Source: Ruegeria lacuscaerulensis ITI-1157 (GTDB lineage Bacteria; Pseudomonadota; Alphaproteobacteria; Rhodobacterales; Rhodobacteraceae). From it: 64,000 nt of DNA. The notes under the pieces were generated by a model. The model was not told where the DNA came from. It made no database searches and saw only the letters and a program-made list of their open reading frames with translations. Each line of letters starts with the position of its first letter. The stretch's first letter is position 1. The position numbers and the translations under genes were made by a program. The DNA lies in contig GG704596.1 in the NCBI GenBank assembly GCA_000161775.1, forward strand, positions 747,825-811,824. Direction: 5' to 3'. This document shows, piece after piece, positions 1-8,003 of this stretch.

Positions 1-2
1 AT

Positions 3-305
3 GGCGGGCCAGAACTTGGCCTGATCCGGGTAACCGTCGGGCGCAGGGACGCGCGTGCAATGGTCACGGTCTATGACGATGGCGCGCCGCTGTCGCCGCG
101 CGACGAGGCCATTGCGTTCAGCCGTTTCGGCCAGATTTCCCCGTCTGGAGGTAGCGGTCTCGGGCTTGCCATCGTCGCCTCGGTGGCCGAACGCCACGGC
201 GGCACGCTCCACATCGACGACGTCGCCAAAGGCGCCAGCCTGTCACTCGCACTGCCGGTGTCGGAGGAATCCGAAAAAAGAATGCTCCCTCGAAAAACGG
301 ATTGA
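3..305 (+). CDS. Sensor histidine kinase, C-terminal end (partial)
   Basis: The reading frame is open from the window edge, so only the last 100 residues are present. They hold the end of a GHKL (HATPase_c) ATP-binding domain: an acidic YDDGAPLS segment resembling the G1 box, an F-box-like FSRFG, and the G2 box GSGLGLAIV followed by AERHGGTL. This part binds ATP for autophosphorylation of a histidine that lies upstream of the window. Partner regulator and sensed signal cannot be read here. The gene ends about 125 bases before the opposite-strand prophage remnant; the bases between show nothing recognisable. Confidence 0.85.
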   Translation, partial: GGPELGLIRVTVGRRDARAMVTVYDDGAPLSPRDEAIAFSRFGQISPSGGSGLGLAIVASVAERHGGTLHIDDVAKGASLSLALPVSEESEKRMLPRKTD

Positions 306-431
306 AGACATGCGTGTTTCGGGGACCGGCCAAGCGGATTACCCCAGCCACGTTCATTCGTGACATGATTGTCGGCATGCCCTTGGCAGGTACCAAGACA
401 CCCTTCGCGCCGCCCATTGTCAATGCGGTCG

Positions 432-821
432 TCATGAACGGCTGTTTTGACCCCAGATTATCTGCCCTTCCCACTCCACCGGAAACCCCTTCAACAACCG
501 CCCCAGCGTCACCTCCTGCCCCTGCCGCCCGTCCAGGATCGTTTCGATGATGTCCGGTGCGAGCAGCGTCAGCCGCAGGACGCGGGTCATGTAGGACGGC
601 GCAATCCCCTCACGCTCGGCAAGCTCGTTGATGGTGGCGAACTCCCCTGATTCCAGCATGCGTTTCCAGCGGAAGGCGCGTGCGAGCGCCTTGACGAGAG
701 TGCTGTCGGTCTTGCGTTGAACCGGCGCGACGTCGGGCAGCTGCACCTCCTTGCGCCCACCTCGTTTGACCACTCGGAACGGGACGTGCAGGGTGATGGT
801 GTCGGGCGTGGCTCTGGTCAT
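432..821 (-). CDS. ParB-like helix-turn-helix protein beside the recombinase
   Basis: A 129-residue protein whose ATG overlaps the recombinase stop codon (ATGA), so the two were translated together. A helix-turn-helix resembling the ParB/KorB DNA-binding segment lies at about residues 60-95 (INELAEREGIAPSYMTRVLR). Small proteins of this kind recur directly downstream of large serine recombinases in alphaproteobacterial phages and islands; this is recalled context, not searched. The role, perhaps helping or regulating the recombinase, is inferred. The frame is intact although its upstream partner is truncated. Confidence 0.6.
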   Translation of the reverse strand: MTRATPDTITLHVPFRVVKRGGRKEVQLPDVAPVQRKTDSTLVKALARAFRWKRMLESGEFATINELAEREGIAPSYMTRVLRLTLLAPDIIETILDGRQGQEVTLGRLLKGFPVEWEGQIIWGQNSRS

Positions 822-1420
822 GCGGCTTTCTCCCTGTCGCCTGCCAGCATGTCCCGAGCCAGACCGCGCAACCCATCGACCCGCAGCCGGATGTCGAGCC
901 CCTCTGTGCCGATGTCGATCCGTTCGACCAAGAGCGCCACGATGCGGGCCTGCTCGGCCGGGAAGAGTTCGTCCCAAAGCGGGTCGAGCTGCTGCAGGGC
1001 GGTGCGGGCGTCTGCTTCGGTGACGTCGCCCTGCTGCGCCTTCGCCGCCTTCCACGTGCCCGCCACGATCTCGGGCTGGCGGAACACGGCGCGGAGCCGG
1101 TCGATGACGGCGGCCTCGATCTCGCCCGCGGGCACGCGGCCCAACGGGCAAGTTCCAGCCCCGTGCTTCAGAACCGTCTGGCTGATGTAATAGCGATAGA
1201 GCTTCCCGCCCTTGCGCGTGTGGCTGGGCGAGAAAGCCGCGCCATCAGGGCCGTAGAGCAGCCCTTTCAGCAACGCCGGGGTTTCGGCCCGGGTGCGCGC
1301 GGCGCGCTTACGGGGGCTTTCCTGCAGGATGGCATGGACGCGCTCCCAGGTCTCGCGGTCGATGATGGCATCGTGTTCGCCGGGGTAGCTCTCGCCCTTG
1401 TGGACCGCCTCGCCGATACC
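818..1420 (-). pseudogene. Large serine recombinase, 5'-truncated
   Basis: The C-terminal ~200 residues of a serine site-specific recombinase. On the minus strand the frame reads GEAVHKGESYPGEH near the junction, then a DRETWERVH segment and a zinc-ribbon-like region (GPDGAAFSPSHTRKGGKLYRYYIS) with few of the usual cysteines. The C-terminal helical domain follows. The catalytic serine domain is missing: at about 1414-1420 the sequence changes abruptly into a plus-strand phage tail gene. No normal start exists; a TTG at 1273 is the only nearby candidate. The protein cannot recombine DNA and is a relic of the prophage integrase. Confidence 0.75.
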
Positions 1421-1866
1421 CGAAGGCCGGCGAGAGCCTGAACGCCGCGGCGCTGGTCTGGTCCAAGGCCCCGGTCATCGTCGGTTCCCATGACACCGGC
1501 CCGCTGATCCGCTCGAAGGACGGCTTCTGGCTCGCGATCCCGCTGCCCGCCGCCGGGAAGGGGCGACGCGGCGCGAAGCTGACACCGGGCGAATGGGAAC
1601 GCCGCCGTGGCCTGCGCCTGCGCTTGGTCTATCGCCGGCGTGGCCCGAGCCTGCTGGTCGCCGACGGGCGGCTCAACACGAAGGGCCTCGGTGTCGCTTC
1701 CCGCTCGAAAACCGGACGCGGCCGCGCAACGGTGCCGATCTTCCTTCTGGTCCCGCAGGTCAAGCTGCCGAAGCGGCTGAATCTCGACCGCGACGCAAAC
1801 CGGGCGCTCGAAAGCGTGCCGGGGCTAATCGTGGCGAATTGGGTGGAAGAACGGCTAATTGGTTGA
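1414..1866 (+). pseudogene. Phage tail-region protein (DUF6441-like), 5'-truncated
   Basis: The frame is continuous from the junction with the recombinase fragment: YPKAGESLNAAALVWSKAP, then SHDTGPLIRSKDGFWLAIPLP and a conserved C-terminal part. It resembles a protein of unknown function found upstream of tail genes in Rhodobacter-type prophages (DUF6441, recalled). The N-terminal third is lost, so there is no ribosome site or proper start; internal ATGs such as 1624 would give only a fragment. The stop at 1866 is almost back to back with the opposite-strand gene ending at 1868. Confidence 0.6.
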
Positions 1867-1867
1867 T

Positions 1868-2443
1868 TTAGATTGACAGAAAAGCCCGCTTGGCAAAGTT
1901 CGCGCCGTTACTTGGCCGCCCTTGGAACTGCTCTCCGATGATCCCATTCACATACACTTCTCGGTGGAACCGCGTCTTGCTGGTATTTGCGATTTCAGGG
2001 TTTTGCGACAACGCCATACCAATAAGGGTTGTTTCTAGCCACTCGACGTAAGCGTCAGAACTACTGCGATTTTTTGAAAGGCGCCATGAACCGGAAATTA
2101 GAGGGAAAAGAAGTATACAGGGCTTTCCACGACGGTAGGATTTTTCTGCATCGCCCGGAGCCAATATTGCAGAGTAATGATCCAGCTTATGGGGAGTGAA
2201 CACCTCATCCTGAAACCCTCCCTGAGCAAGTGTTTTGCCGACGTACCATGGTCGGACCTTCCGCCCGTTGTCGATGCAGAAGGCGTAGCAACCTAGGGCT
2301 TTGCTAAGGCCTTCCCAATAGCCCTCGACGTGTTGCCAGAATTCTTTCCTCCAATGACCCGTCCGCTCTCTCGGAAAGTGAAACGGCCCGCAGCTCTCAA
2401 ACTTCAACGATCCAGTCCTCATTTGCCTTGTTTGAGTTAGCAT
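1868..2443 (-). CDS. GIY-YIG-like putative nuclease, phage cargo gene
   Basis: About 191 residues, transcribed against the surrounding tail genes. The segment GCYAFCIDNGRKVRPWYVGKT (about residues 50-70) has the spacing of a GIY-YIG pair (GCY ... YVG), with a conserved-looking glutamate in WLETTLIG and an asparagine in SQNPEIANTSK further on. That pattern suggests a GIY-YIG nuclease fold, but key residues were not checked against a profile. Base composition is visibly lower in GC than the flanks, as expected of a transferred cargo gene. The ATG at 2443 is taken; 2422 is an alternative. Possible roles are a homing or defence nuclease or a superinfection gene; this is inference. Confidence 0.5.
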   Translation of the reverse strand: MLTQTRQMRTGSLKFESCGPFHFPRERTGHWRKEFWQHVEGYWEGLSKALGCYAFCIDNGRKVRPWYVGKTLAQGGFQDEVFTPHKLDHYSAILAPGDAEKSYRRGKPCILLFPLISGSWRLSKNRSSSDAYVEWLETTLIGMALSQNPEIANTSKTRFHREVYVNGIIGEQFQGRPSNGANFAKRAFLSI

Positions 2444-2448
2444 AGACG

Positions 2449-2829
2449 ATGCCCACCCCTCGCGAAACCATCCTCGCCGCGCTGCATGCGCGGCTCTCGG
2501 CGCTGCCTGCCACCGTCCTTCGCGGAGAGGTCCTGGCCGAGCGCGTGCCGGCGGAAGGTCTGCTGATCCTGCGCGACGGCGAGCCGGGGGAGCCGGAGGT
2601 GACGCTGTCGCCGCTGGCTTACCACTACCAGCATCGCGCCGAGATCGAGGCGGTTGTGCAGGGCGCCAGCCGTGATGCCGCTTTCGATACGCTCTACCTG
2701 CCGGGCCCCCGGGTGGAAATCCAGGGACCACAGGGCATCCAGGCCAGCTTCGACTGGCAGGCGGCCTATGAGTCCGTGGCCGGGCAGATGTGCACAATCG
2801 TCCTCAAGAATACTGTTGCGAGCTACTGA
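2449..2829 (+). pseudogene. Chimera of tail-terminator-like and tail-tube-like genes
   Basis: The first ~80 residues (TPRETILAALHARLSALP ... LAYHYQHRAEIEAVVQG) match a small protein of Rhodobacter-type tail clusters, often labelled acyl-CoA transferase but placed like a tail terminator. After about FDTLYLPGPRVEIQ the sequence instead resembles the C-terminus of a tail tube protein (GPQGIQASFDWQAAYESVAGQM). The frame is open throughout, so an in-frame deletion appears to have fused two neighbouring genes. A product could be made but neither original function is likely. Family matches are from memory. The next gene starts 3 bases later. Confidence 0.5.
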
Positions 2830-2831
2830 CC

Positions 2832-3275
2832 ATGTTGACCCTCGATCTTTCCAACAAACCGCGCTGGTACGAGCTGGCGCCCGGCGTCCGGGTGCAGCTG
2901 CGGCCGTTGACCACCGCGCTGATGGTGGCGACGCGCGGCGATCCGGCCGTCGAGGCCGTCCCGGAAGAGGCCTCGGACGAGGAGCGCGCGGTGGCCTTCG
3001 CCAAGGCGCTGGCGCGGCGCGCGGTGCTTGCCTGGGAGGGCATCGGCGACGCCGACGGTCAGCCCCTCGACCCGAGCGCGCAAGCCATCGACGCCCTCCT
3101 GGACATATGGCCGATCTTCGAAGCCTTTCAGTTGGCGTATGTCTCGAAAGGTTTGCTGCTGGAACAGGAAAAAAACGTCTCCGCGCTCTCGCCGAATGGT
3201 CCTTCGGCGGGGGCGAGCGATACTGCGAGGGCTGCGAGCCCTGCGGCGCCTGCGAAGACTGCCCGGCAGGGCTGA
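2832..3275 (+). CDS. Phage tail assembly chaperone, zero-frame product
   Basis: A 147-residue protein read without frameshifting. It begins LTLDLSNKPRWYEL and has the compact acidic/helical make-up of gpG-type tail assembly chaperones, which coat the tape measure protein before tail tube assembly. The zero-frame tail after residue 115 (NVSALSPNGPSAGASDTARA) is low-complexity and looks like out-of-frame filler, which supports the longer -1 frameshift form as the second product. It lies between the tube-like chimera and the tape measure gene, where these chaperones normally sit. Confidence 0.65.
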   Translation: MLTLDLSNKPRWYELAPGVRVQLRPLTTALMVATRGDPAVEAVPEEASDEERAVAFAKALARRAVLAWEGIGDADGQPLDPSAQAIDALLDIWPIFEAFQLAYVSKGLLLEQEKNVSALSPNGPSAGASDTARAASPAAPAKTARQG

Positions 3276-3502
3276 ACCGGCCGCTGACCCATGAGGGCTG
3301 GCAGGTCTGGGATCTTATCGGCCGCCTCGGCGGGCAACTCCGTGTGCTACCGGGCGCCGTTGTCGGTTGGGACATGTTGGCGGCGCTCGCGCTCGGTAAC
3401 GCGCTCGGTGTGCCGTCCTGTGCCACGGCCGAACTCTTGCCCGTCATCGAAGCGGTGATGGTGGCAAAGCTCAACGAACAGATGGATCACTCCCATGGCT
3501 GA
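2832..3502 (+). CDS. Tail chaperone G-T fusion made by -1 frameshift at 3170-3176
   Basis: The heptamer A AAA AAC occupies 3170-3176 with AAA and AAC as zero-frame codons, exactly the X XXY YYZ arrangement for -1 slippage. After slipping, the frame continues KKRLRALAEWSFGGGERY, then the cysteine cluster CEGCEPCGACEDC and a conserved-looking domain to a stop at 3502, about 223 residues in all. The downstream frame has no good start codon of its own. Phage lambda makes gpG and gpGT by the same device. The T-like part normally recruits tail tube subunits. The cysteine cluster could bind a metal. Confidence 0.6.
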
Positions 3503-3771
3503 GAAGAGGGTCAGCGTCCGCCTCGCGGCGGTCGGCGGCAGGCAGGTGGGCGCCGAGTTGGAAGGCGTTGGCGAGGCCAGTGCACGCGGCTTCGGCCGGC
3601 TCAGCCGGGAAATGGAGGCGGCCAACGCAAGGCTTGCGGGCATGGCGCGCCGTCGCCGCTGCCGCGGCCGCCGGTGTCGCCATGGTCCGCTCCGGCCTGC
3701 AGACGGTCGATGCGCAGGCCAAGCTGGCGCAATCGCTCGGCACGACGGTCACCGAAGCAGTGTCTTGCTGA
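3495..3771 (+). pseudogene. Tail tape measure protein, N-terminal fragment with frameshift
   Basis: The start AEKRVSVRLAAVGGRQVGAELEGVGEAS is typical of lambda-like tape measure proteins, the ruler that sets tail length and plugs the tube. At about 3651 the frame slips by one base: the continuation VAAAAAAGVAMVRSGLQTVDAQAKLAQSLGTTV is in the +1 frame. At about 3763 the gene is cut off and runs into the region beside the aspartoacylase-like gene. A full protein would be many hundreds of residues, so this is a dead stub that marks the right edge of the prophage scar. Confidence 0.7.
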
Positions 3772-3794
3772 GTTGCTCCCCCGTTACGTCCGTG

Positions 3795-4838
3795 TCAGAG
3801 AATTTCATCCTCATCGAACATCGGGTCGTCTTCCAATTGCGCGCTGAGGTCGTCCACCGACTCTCCGGCTTCTTTCACGGACTCAACGCGGCCAAGATGG
3901 AACACGGCGTCGCCCTCGTTGACCACGGGCATCACCGCCCGGCCGACAATCAGCCCGTCAAAGGGGGCAAGGATTTCCATCTCCTGCTCTCCGAACGGGT
4001 CCGAGACCGACCCCATCAGGTCGCCCTTGCGCACCAGTTCACCGTCCGCTTTGTAGACTCGAAGGACGCCCCCCATCGGTGCTCGCAGCCATTTGCTGGA
4101 GTTGCAGAAATGCGGGCTGGCCTTGGGTTTCGAGATGCCTTTTGCAGGAACCATCTTCATATGCCGCATCACGCGCAGGATCCCCGCGAGCCCCGCCCGG
4201 ATCGACAGCTCGTCGAACCGCAGGCCTTCGCCGGCCTCGTAGAGCAGAACATCCGTTCCGGCTTCCTTGGCGGCGGCGCGCAGTGAACCGTCGCGCAACG
4301 GTGATTTCATGACGATCGGCGCGCCAAAAACCTCGGCCAGTTCCTTGGTGCGTGGGTTGTTGGGCGAGATACGGATCTGCGGGTAGTTCGTGCGATGGAT
4401 CGCGGCCGAGTGGAGGTCGATCCCCAGATCGGACCGCGCCACGATCTCGGTCATGAAAAGATGCGCCAGCCGGGACGCAAGCGATCCATGTTCGCTGCCC
4501 GGAAAGACGCGGTTTAGGTCGCGCCGATCAGGCAGATACCGAGAGTGGCTGATGAAACCGAACGTGTTGACGATCGGAACCGCGATCAGCGTGCCACGGA
4601 GTTTGGACAGGTTGGGCGCGCGCAGCAGGCGGCGGATGATCTCGACGCCGATCACTTCGTCTCCATGCACGCCGCCGCTGACGAACAGTGTCGGGCCATC
4701 ATGCCGGCCATGCACGACATGGGCCGACATGGTGACGGGGGTGTGGTCCGACAGCACGCTGACCGGCAGATCCACGGTGAGCCGGGAGCCCGGCGCCACC
4801 TTGGTTGTCCCGATCGTGAAATGAGGCCGCGTCTTCAT
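3795..4838 (-). CDS. Succinylglutamate desuccinylase/aspartoacylase family protein
   Basis: A 347-residue zinc hydrolase of the M14 AstE/ASPA type. The metal-binding motif GGVHGDE is at about residues 55-61 and a third histidine lies in DLHSAA near residue 140; a beta-rich C-terminal part follows. The family removes acyl or aspartyl/glutamyl-like groups from amino acids, but the substrate here is unknown. The gene is last in a run with mgtE, a retropepsin-like protease and rimK, 3 bases after rimK. That suggests it processes a glutamylated product (inference). No signal peptide is seen, so it is probably cytoplasmic. Confidence 0.8.
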   Translation of the reverse strand: MKTRPHFTIGTTKVAPGSRLTVDLPVSVLSDHTPVTMSAHVVHGRHDGPTLFVSGGVHGDEVIGVEIIRRLLRAPNLSKLRGTLIAVPIVNTFGFISHSRYLPDRRDLNRVFPGSEHGSLASRLAHLFMTEIVARSDLGIDLHSAAIHRTNYPQIRISPNNPRTKELAEVFGAPIVMKSPLRDGSLRAAAKEAGTDVLLYEAGEGLRFDELSIRAGLAGILRVMRHMKMVPAKGISKPKASPHFCNSSKWLRAPMGGVLRVYKADGELVRKGDLMGSVSDPFGEQEMEILAPFDGLIVGRAVMPVVNEGDAVFHLGRVESVKEAGESVDDLSAQLEDDPMFDEDEIL

Positions 4839-4841
4839 CGA

Positions 4842-5747
4842 TCAACCTTTGTTCTTGGTCTTGGTCGCCCCGGGCTTGGCGTTCTTTTCGAGGAACTCGA
4901 TCATCTTGCCGGCGATATCCAGCCCGGTGGCCTTTTCCACACCTTCCAGTCCGGGCGAGGAGTTGACTTCCATGACGACCGGCCCATGATTTGCGCGCAG
5001 CATGTCAACACCGCAGGCGTTCAGGCCCATGGTCTTGGCGGCACGCACGGCGGTGGCGCGCTCCTCGGGCGACAGTTTGACCACCTGCGCCGATCCACCC
5101 CGGTGCAGGTTCGAGCGGAAGTCGCCCTCGGCCCCGGTGCGTTTCATCGCGGCCACCACCCTACCGCCAATGACGATGGCACGAATATCGGTTCCGCCGG
5201 CCTCTTTGATGAATTCCTGCAGCAGGATGTTAACGCCCGCGCCGCGAAAAGCCTCAATGACCGACTTTGCCGAACGGTTGGTATCCGCGAGAACCACGCC
5301 GATACCCTGCGTGCCTTCCAGCAGCTTGATCACGATTGGTGCGCCGCCTGCCAGTTTCAGCACCTCGTCGGTCTGTTTCGGGTCGTGGGCGAAGGTTGTG
5401 ACGGGTAGCCCAATTCCGTCTCGGGCCATCAACTGCATCGAGCGCAGTTTGTCCCGCGAACGCCCGATCGCCACGCTTTCGTTCAAGGGATAGACCCCCA
5501 TTATCTCAAATTGGCGCAAAACCGCCATGCCGTAGAATGTGATCGAAGCCCCGATCCGCGGGATCACCGCGTCATAGCCCGTCAGCTTCTGCCCGTTGTA
5601 GTAGATCTCGGGGCGGCGGCTGGCGATGTTCATGTAGCATCGCAGCGTGTCGATGATGTCCAGCTCGTGCCCGCGCTCTTCGGCGGCGGCCTTCAGGCGC
5701 TGGTGGGTGTACAGCTTGGCGTTGCGCGCCAGCATGGCGATTTTCAT
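4842..5747 (-). CDS. rimK: RimK-type alpha-L-glutamate ligase
   Basis: A 301-residue ATP-grasp enzyme with an N-terminal domain ([17 protein letters not shown]), the ATP-grasp core with [11 protein letters not shown] near residue 140, and the metal and ATP site [12 protein letters not shown] near residue 265. RimK adds glutamates through alpha peptide bonds to the C-terminus of ribosomal protein S6, or makes poly-glutamate, using ATP. Its ATG overlaps the stop of the upstream protease gene, so the two are translationally coupled. Target here is not provable from sequence. Confidence 0.88.
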   Translation of the reverse strand: MKIAMLARNAKLYTHQRLKAAAEERGHELDIIDTLRCYMNIASRRPEIYYNGQKLTGYDAVIPRIGASITFYGMAVLRQFEIMGVYPLNESVAIGRSRDKLRSMQLMARDGIGLPVTTFAHDPKQTDEVLKLAGGAPIVIKLLEGTQGIGVVLADTNRSAKSVIEAFRGAGVNILLQEFIKEAGGTDIRAIVIGGRVVAAMKRTGAEGDFRSNLHRGGSAQVVKLSPEERATAVRAAKTMGLNACGVDMLRANHGPVVMEVNSSPGLEGVEKATGLDIAGKMIEFLEKNAKPGATKTKNKG

Positions 5748-6205
5748 TGGCTTACCTTCACTTTGAGTTTCCTGGGTTTCTTGCGCAGCAGGTGCGCGCG
5801 ATTGGTGTGCACGGCGATGGAGTGCTGTTTCAGCGCCGCGCGGCCGACGATCATTTGAAACTTCATGTTGCTGCGGTCGGTCAAAGACACGTCCAGCGGC
5901 CAGGTTTCATCGCCAACCCTGATGGTCGTCCGGATGACGATCCGGTTCTCGGGCACCCCGCTTGTGTTTTTGATGTCTCTCCTTTCCTTGATTGGCGCTT
6001 CGATCTTTACGAGGCCGTCGCCGGCCGTGTCCTCGGTCAGAAACGACACCCATTGATGGCCGTCGCGCAGAAACCGTTTGATCTCCATCGCGTGCAGGGC
6101 CGAGGTCAGCGCCCCGGTGTCGATCTTGGCCTTGATGTTGTTCAGCGGCAGGTCGGGTAGATCGACGTATTCCATCCAACCTATGATCCGCGTCTTATTG
6201 TCCAT
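5744..6205 (-). CDS. RimB/retropepsin-like ATP-dependent zinc protease family protein
   Basis: A 153-residue protein of the PF05618 family, often named ATP-dependent zinc protease although its fold is retropepsin-like. The aspartic motif [14 protein letters not shown] (near residue 27) and the second half [15 protein letters not shown] are present. In pseudomonads the homologue RimB works with RimK. The start at 6205 was chosen over an upstream ATG at 6229 because AGGA lies 7 bases before it, while 6229 has no ribosome site. It begins 27 bases after mgtE and overlaps rimK by 4 bases. Confidence 0.8.
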   Translation of the reverse strand: MDNKTRIIGWMEYVDLPDLPLNNIKAKIDTGALTSALHAMEIKRFLRDGHQWVSFLTEDTAGDGLVKIEAPIKERRDIKNTSGVPENRIVIRTTIRVGDETWPLDVSLTDRSNMKFQMIVGRAALKQHSIAVHTNRAHLLRKKPRKLKVKVSQ

Positions 6206-6232
6206 GGTCCCGTCCTGTTTCTGTTTCATCTG

Positions 6233-7606
6233 TCACACCAACCACGGCATCAGCAATGTCGCCAGGCTGAGCACGAAGAAGAACCCGGCCATGTCGGTGA
6301 TCGTGGTCAGCAGCGGACCGCTGGCGGCGGCCGGGTCCTGACCCAGGCGCTTGAGCAGCAGCGGCACCACGCCGCCGATCGACACGGCCAGCATCGTGTT
6401 CAGCGCCAGCGCGACACCGATCACGATACCCAGCGCAGGGTTGCCCTTCCATAGCCACGCGACCACCCCGATAAGGATGCCCAGCGCGATTCCGTTGATG
6501 ACCCCGACCGAGATTTCCTTGACCCAGACCCGAAAGGCATCCATCGGGCGCACCAGGCCAAGGCTGAGTTCGCGCATGGTGACGCCCACCGCCTGGTTGC
6601 CGGAACAACCGCTCATGTCGGAAACCATCGGCAGGAAGACGGCCAGCGCGATGACGGCCGCCAAAGTTTCCTCGTAGGCCGAGATCACGCTGGCCGCGAT
6701 GATGTTCAACCCGATATTCGCGGTCAGCCATGCCAGACGGCGGCGCGACCGCAGCAACAGCGGCATCGAGCGCAGTTCGTCGCCCACCACGCCCTGACGC
6801 TTCAGGCTTTCGCTTTCCGATCGTTCGCGGATCGCGTCGGCCACCGCCGTCCGCGACACCACCCCGACCAGGACGCCGTTTTCATCGACGACCGGAACGC
6901 CCAGAAACGGGTGTTCGTCAAACACGTCCTCAAGCTGATCCAGCGGTGCATCCACGGGAACCGTCAAGGGCGGCACCATGATCGTGGTCAGCTTGTCGCT
7001 GCGCTTCGCCGTCAGCAGGCTGCGCAGCGAAACCACGCCAACCGCACGCCCGTCCGCATCGACGATATACGGGTGCTGGCCACGATACCGCTCGAAATCC
7101 TCATCGTCCGATGCCAGCTGGCGCAGAACGTTGCCGACGGTCTGATCGTCGCGGAACTTGAACACCTCGGACATCATCAGACCGCCCGCGGTGTCGTCGT
7201 CATAGGCGCTCAGGCGACGGACGTCGGCGGCCTCTTCCTCGTCCATTTCAGACAGGATGGCTTCGGCGTCTTCTTCTTCCAACTCGCCGATCACGTCGGC
7301 CTGAATGTCGGAATCCAGCTGCTCGATGATCTCGGCCGCACGATCCGGTTCCAGCCGTTCGACCAGTTCGACGGCCATTTCGTTGGGGGCTTCCTCGATC
7401 AGGTCGGCGGCCAGTTCGACCGGCAGGATCTGCAGAACCGTATCCCGCTCCACCGGCGTCAACTGCAACAGCTCGCGCAGCGCCTCGCTGCTGGTCAGCG
7501 GGTCAAGCAAGGCAACAAGATCTTCGGCGCGCGCGTCATCCGCTGCAGCCTTGATCCGCTGGGACAGATCCTCGGGGTCCAGAACGGTTTCTGTTGATTC
7601 GGTCAT
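6233..7606 (-). CDS. mgtE: Magnesium transporter MgtE
   Basis: A 457-residue protein in the usual MgtE order: an acidic N-terminal superhelical domain (about 25-140), two CBS domains (about 145-270) with conserved GVVSLRSLL and FLGVPVVDENG segments, a connecting helix, then five membrane helices with PMVSDMSGCSGNQA near residue 350 and an AEFFFVL-like end. MgtE imports Mg2+; the N and CBS domains close the channel when cytoplasmic Mg2+ is high. The start at 7606 fits homologue length. It is first of a four-gene operon ending with the rimK group, and divergent from the gene at 7689. Confidence 0.92.
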   Translation of the reverse strand: MTESTETVLDPEDLSQRIKAAADDARAEDLVALLDPLTSSEALRELLQLTPVERDTVLQILPVELAADLIEEAPNEMAVELVERLEPDRAAEIIEQLDSDIQADVIGELEEEDAEAILSEMDEEEAADVRRLSAYDDDTAGGLMMSEVFKFRDDQTVGNVLRQLASDDEDFERYRGQHPYIVDADGRAVGVVSLRSLLTAKRSDKLTTIMVPPLTVPVDAPLDQLEDVFDEHPFLGVPVVDENGVLVGVVSRTAVADAIRERSESESLKRQGVVGDELRSMPLLLRSRRRLAWLTANIGLNIIAASVISAYEETLAAVIALAVFLPMVSDMSGCSGNQAVGVTMRELSLGLVRPMDAFRVWVKEISVGVINGIALGILIGVVAWLWKGNPALGIVIGVALALNTMLAVSIGGVVPLLLKRLGQDPAAASGPLLTTITDMAGFFFVLSLATLLMPWLV

Positions 7607-7688
7607 CGTTTCGTAGCCTCGCCTGTTGCGTCCGATGTATGTCGATGATAATTTTTTGTCTATAGGCAAAAAAAATGGCGAAAATGGC

Positions 7689-7976
7689 ATGCGGAAACTG
7701 GAACAGGTCGCAGAAAGGCTGGCTGACCTCTATGGGCGGGAATTCGGCGGAAAATCTTCGGGTCGATACCGGATTCCGCAAAAACTGCTGCGGGAGATGT
7801 GCGGGCGTCGGCGTCTTTACGAGGACGACGTGACGGCGTTGTCTCGCGCTTTGCTCGAGAAGGGCTATATTCTGATTGATATGGACAGCTTTTTTGTGGT
7901 CATGAGTGCGAATTCGTTCGTCAACTACAGGCGGGTGGGCAAGGACGTGTTGCACGGATTGGCTCCATCCGAATGA
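7689..7976 (+). CDS. Conserved hypothetical small protein
   Basis: A 95-residue basic protein (MRKLEQVAERLADLYGREF...), with no signal peptide or membrane segment, a run of charged residues REMCGRRRLYEDDVTALSRALLEKGY resembling a small winged-helix or DNA-binding layout, and a hydrophobic IDMDSFFVVMSANSF near the end. No family was recognised. The ATG at 7689 is preferred; 7626 and 7635 are possible upstream starts. It is divergent from mgtE across about 80 bases and precedes the pqi genes by 27 bases. A regulatory role is only a guess. Confidence 0.5.
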   Translation: MRKLEQVAERLADLYGREFGGKSSGRYRIPQKLLREMCGRRRLYEDDVTALSRALLEKGYILIDMDSFFVVMSANSFVNYRRVGKDVLHGLAPSE

Positions 7977-8003
7977 CGGCGCAACCGTTTCAGGGGCGGA
8001 ACC

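Larger units (their letters stand above)
432..3771. mobile_element. Collapsed prophage remnant
   Basis: This block holds the 3' part of a serine recombinase and its companion gene on the minus strand, then tail-morphogenesis genes on the plus strand (DUF6441-like, tail terminator/tube chimera, tail chaperones, start of the tape measure). Gene fragments are joined mid-frame at about 1414-1420, about 2680-2700 and about 3763, which indicates several deletions. Head, lysis and replication genes are absent. Tail gene order resembles recalled Rhodobacter-type siphophage and gene-transfer-like clusters. No attachment-site repeats were recognised. Boundaries are approximate. Confidence 0.75.

Noticed and set aside
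302..550. Possible small gene next to the sensor kinase end
   Set aside because: It overlaps the recombinase-associated gene, lacks a good start context and shows no recognisable pattern.
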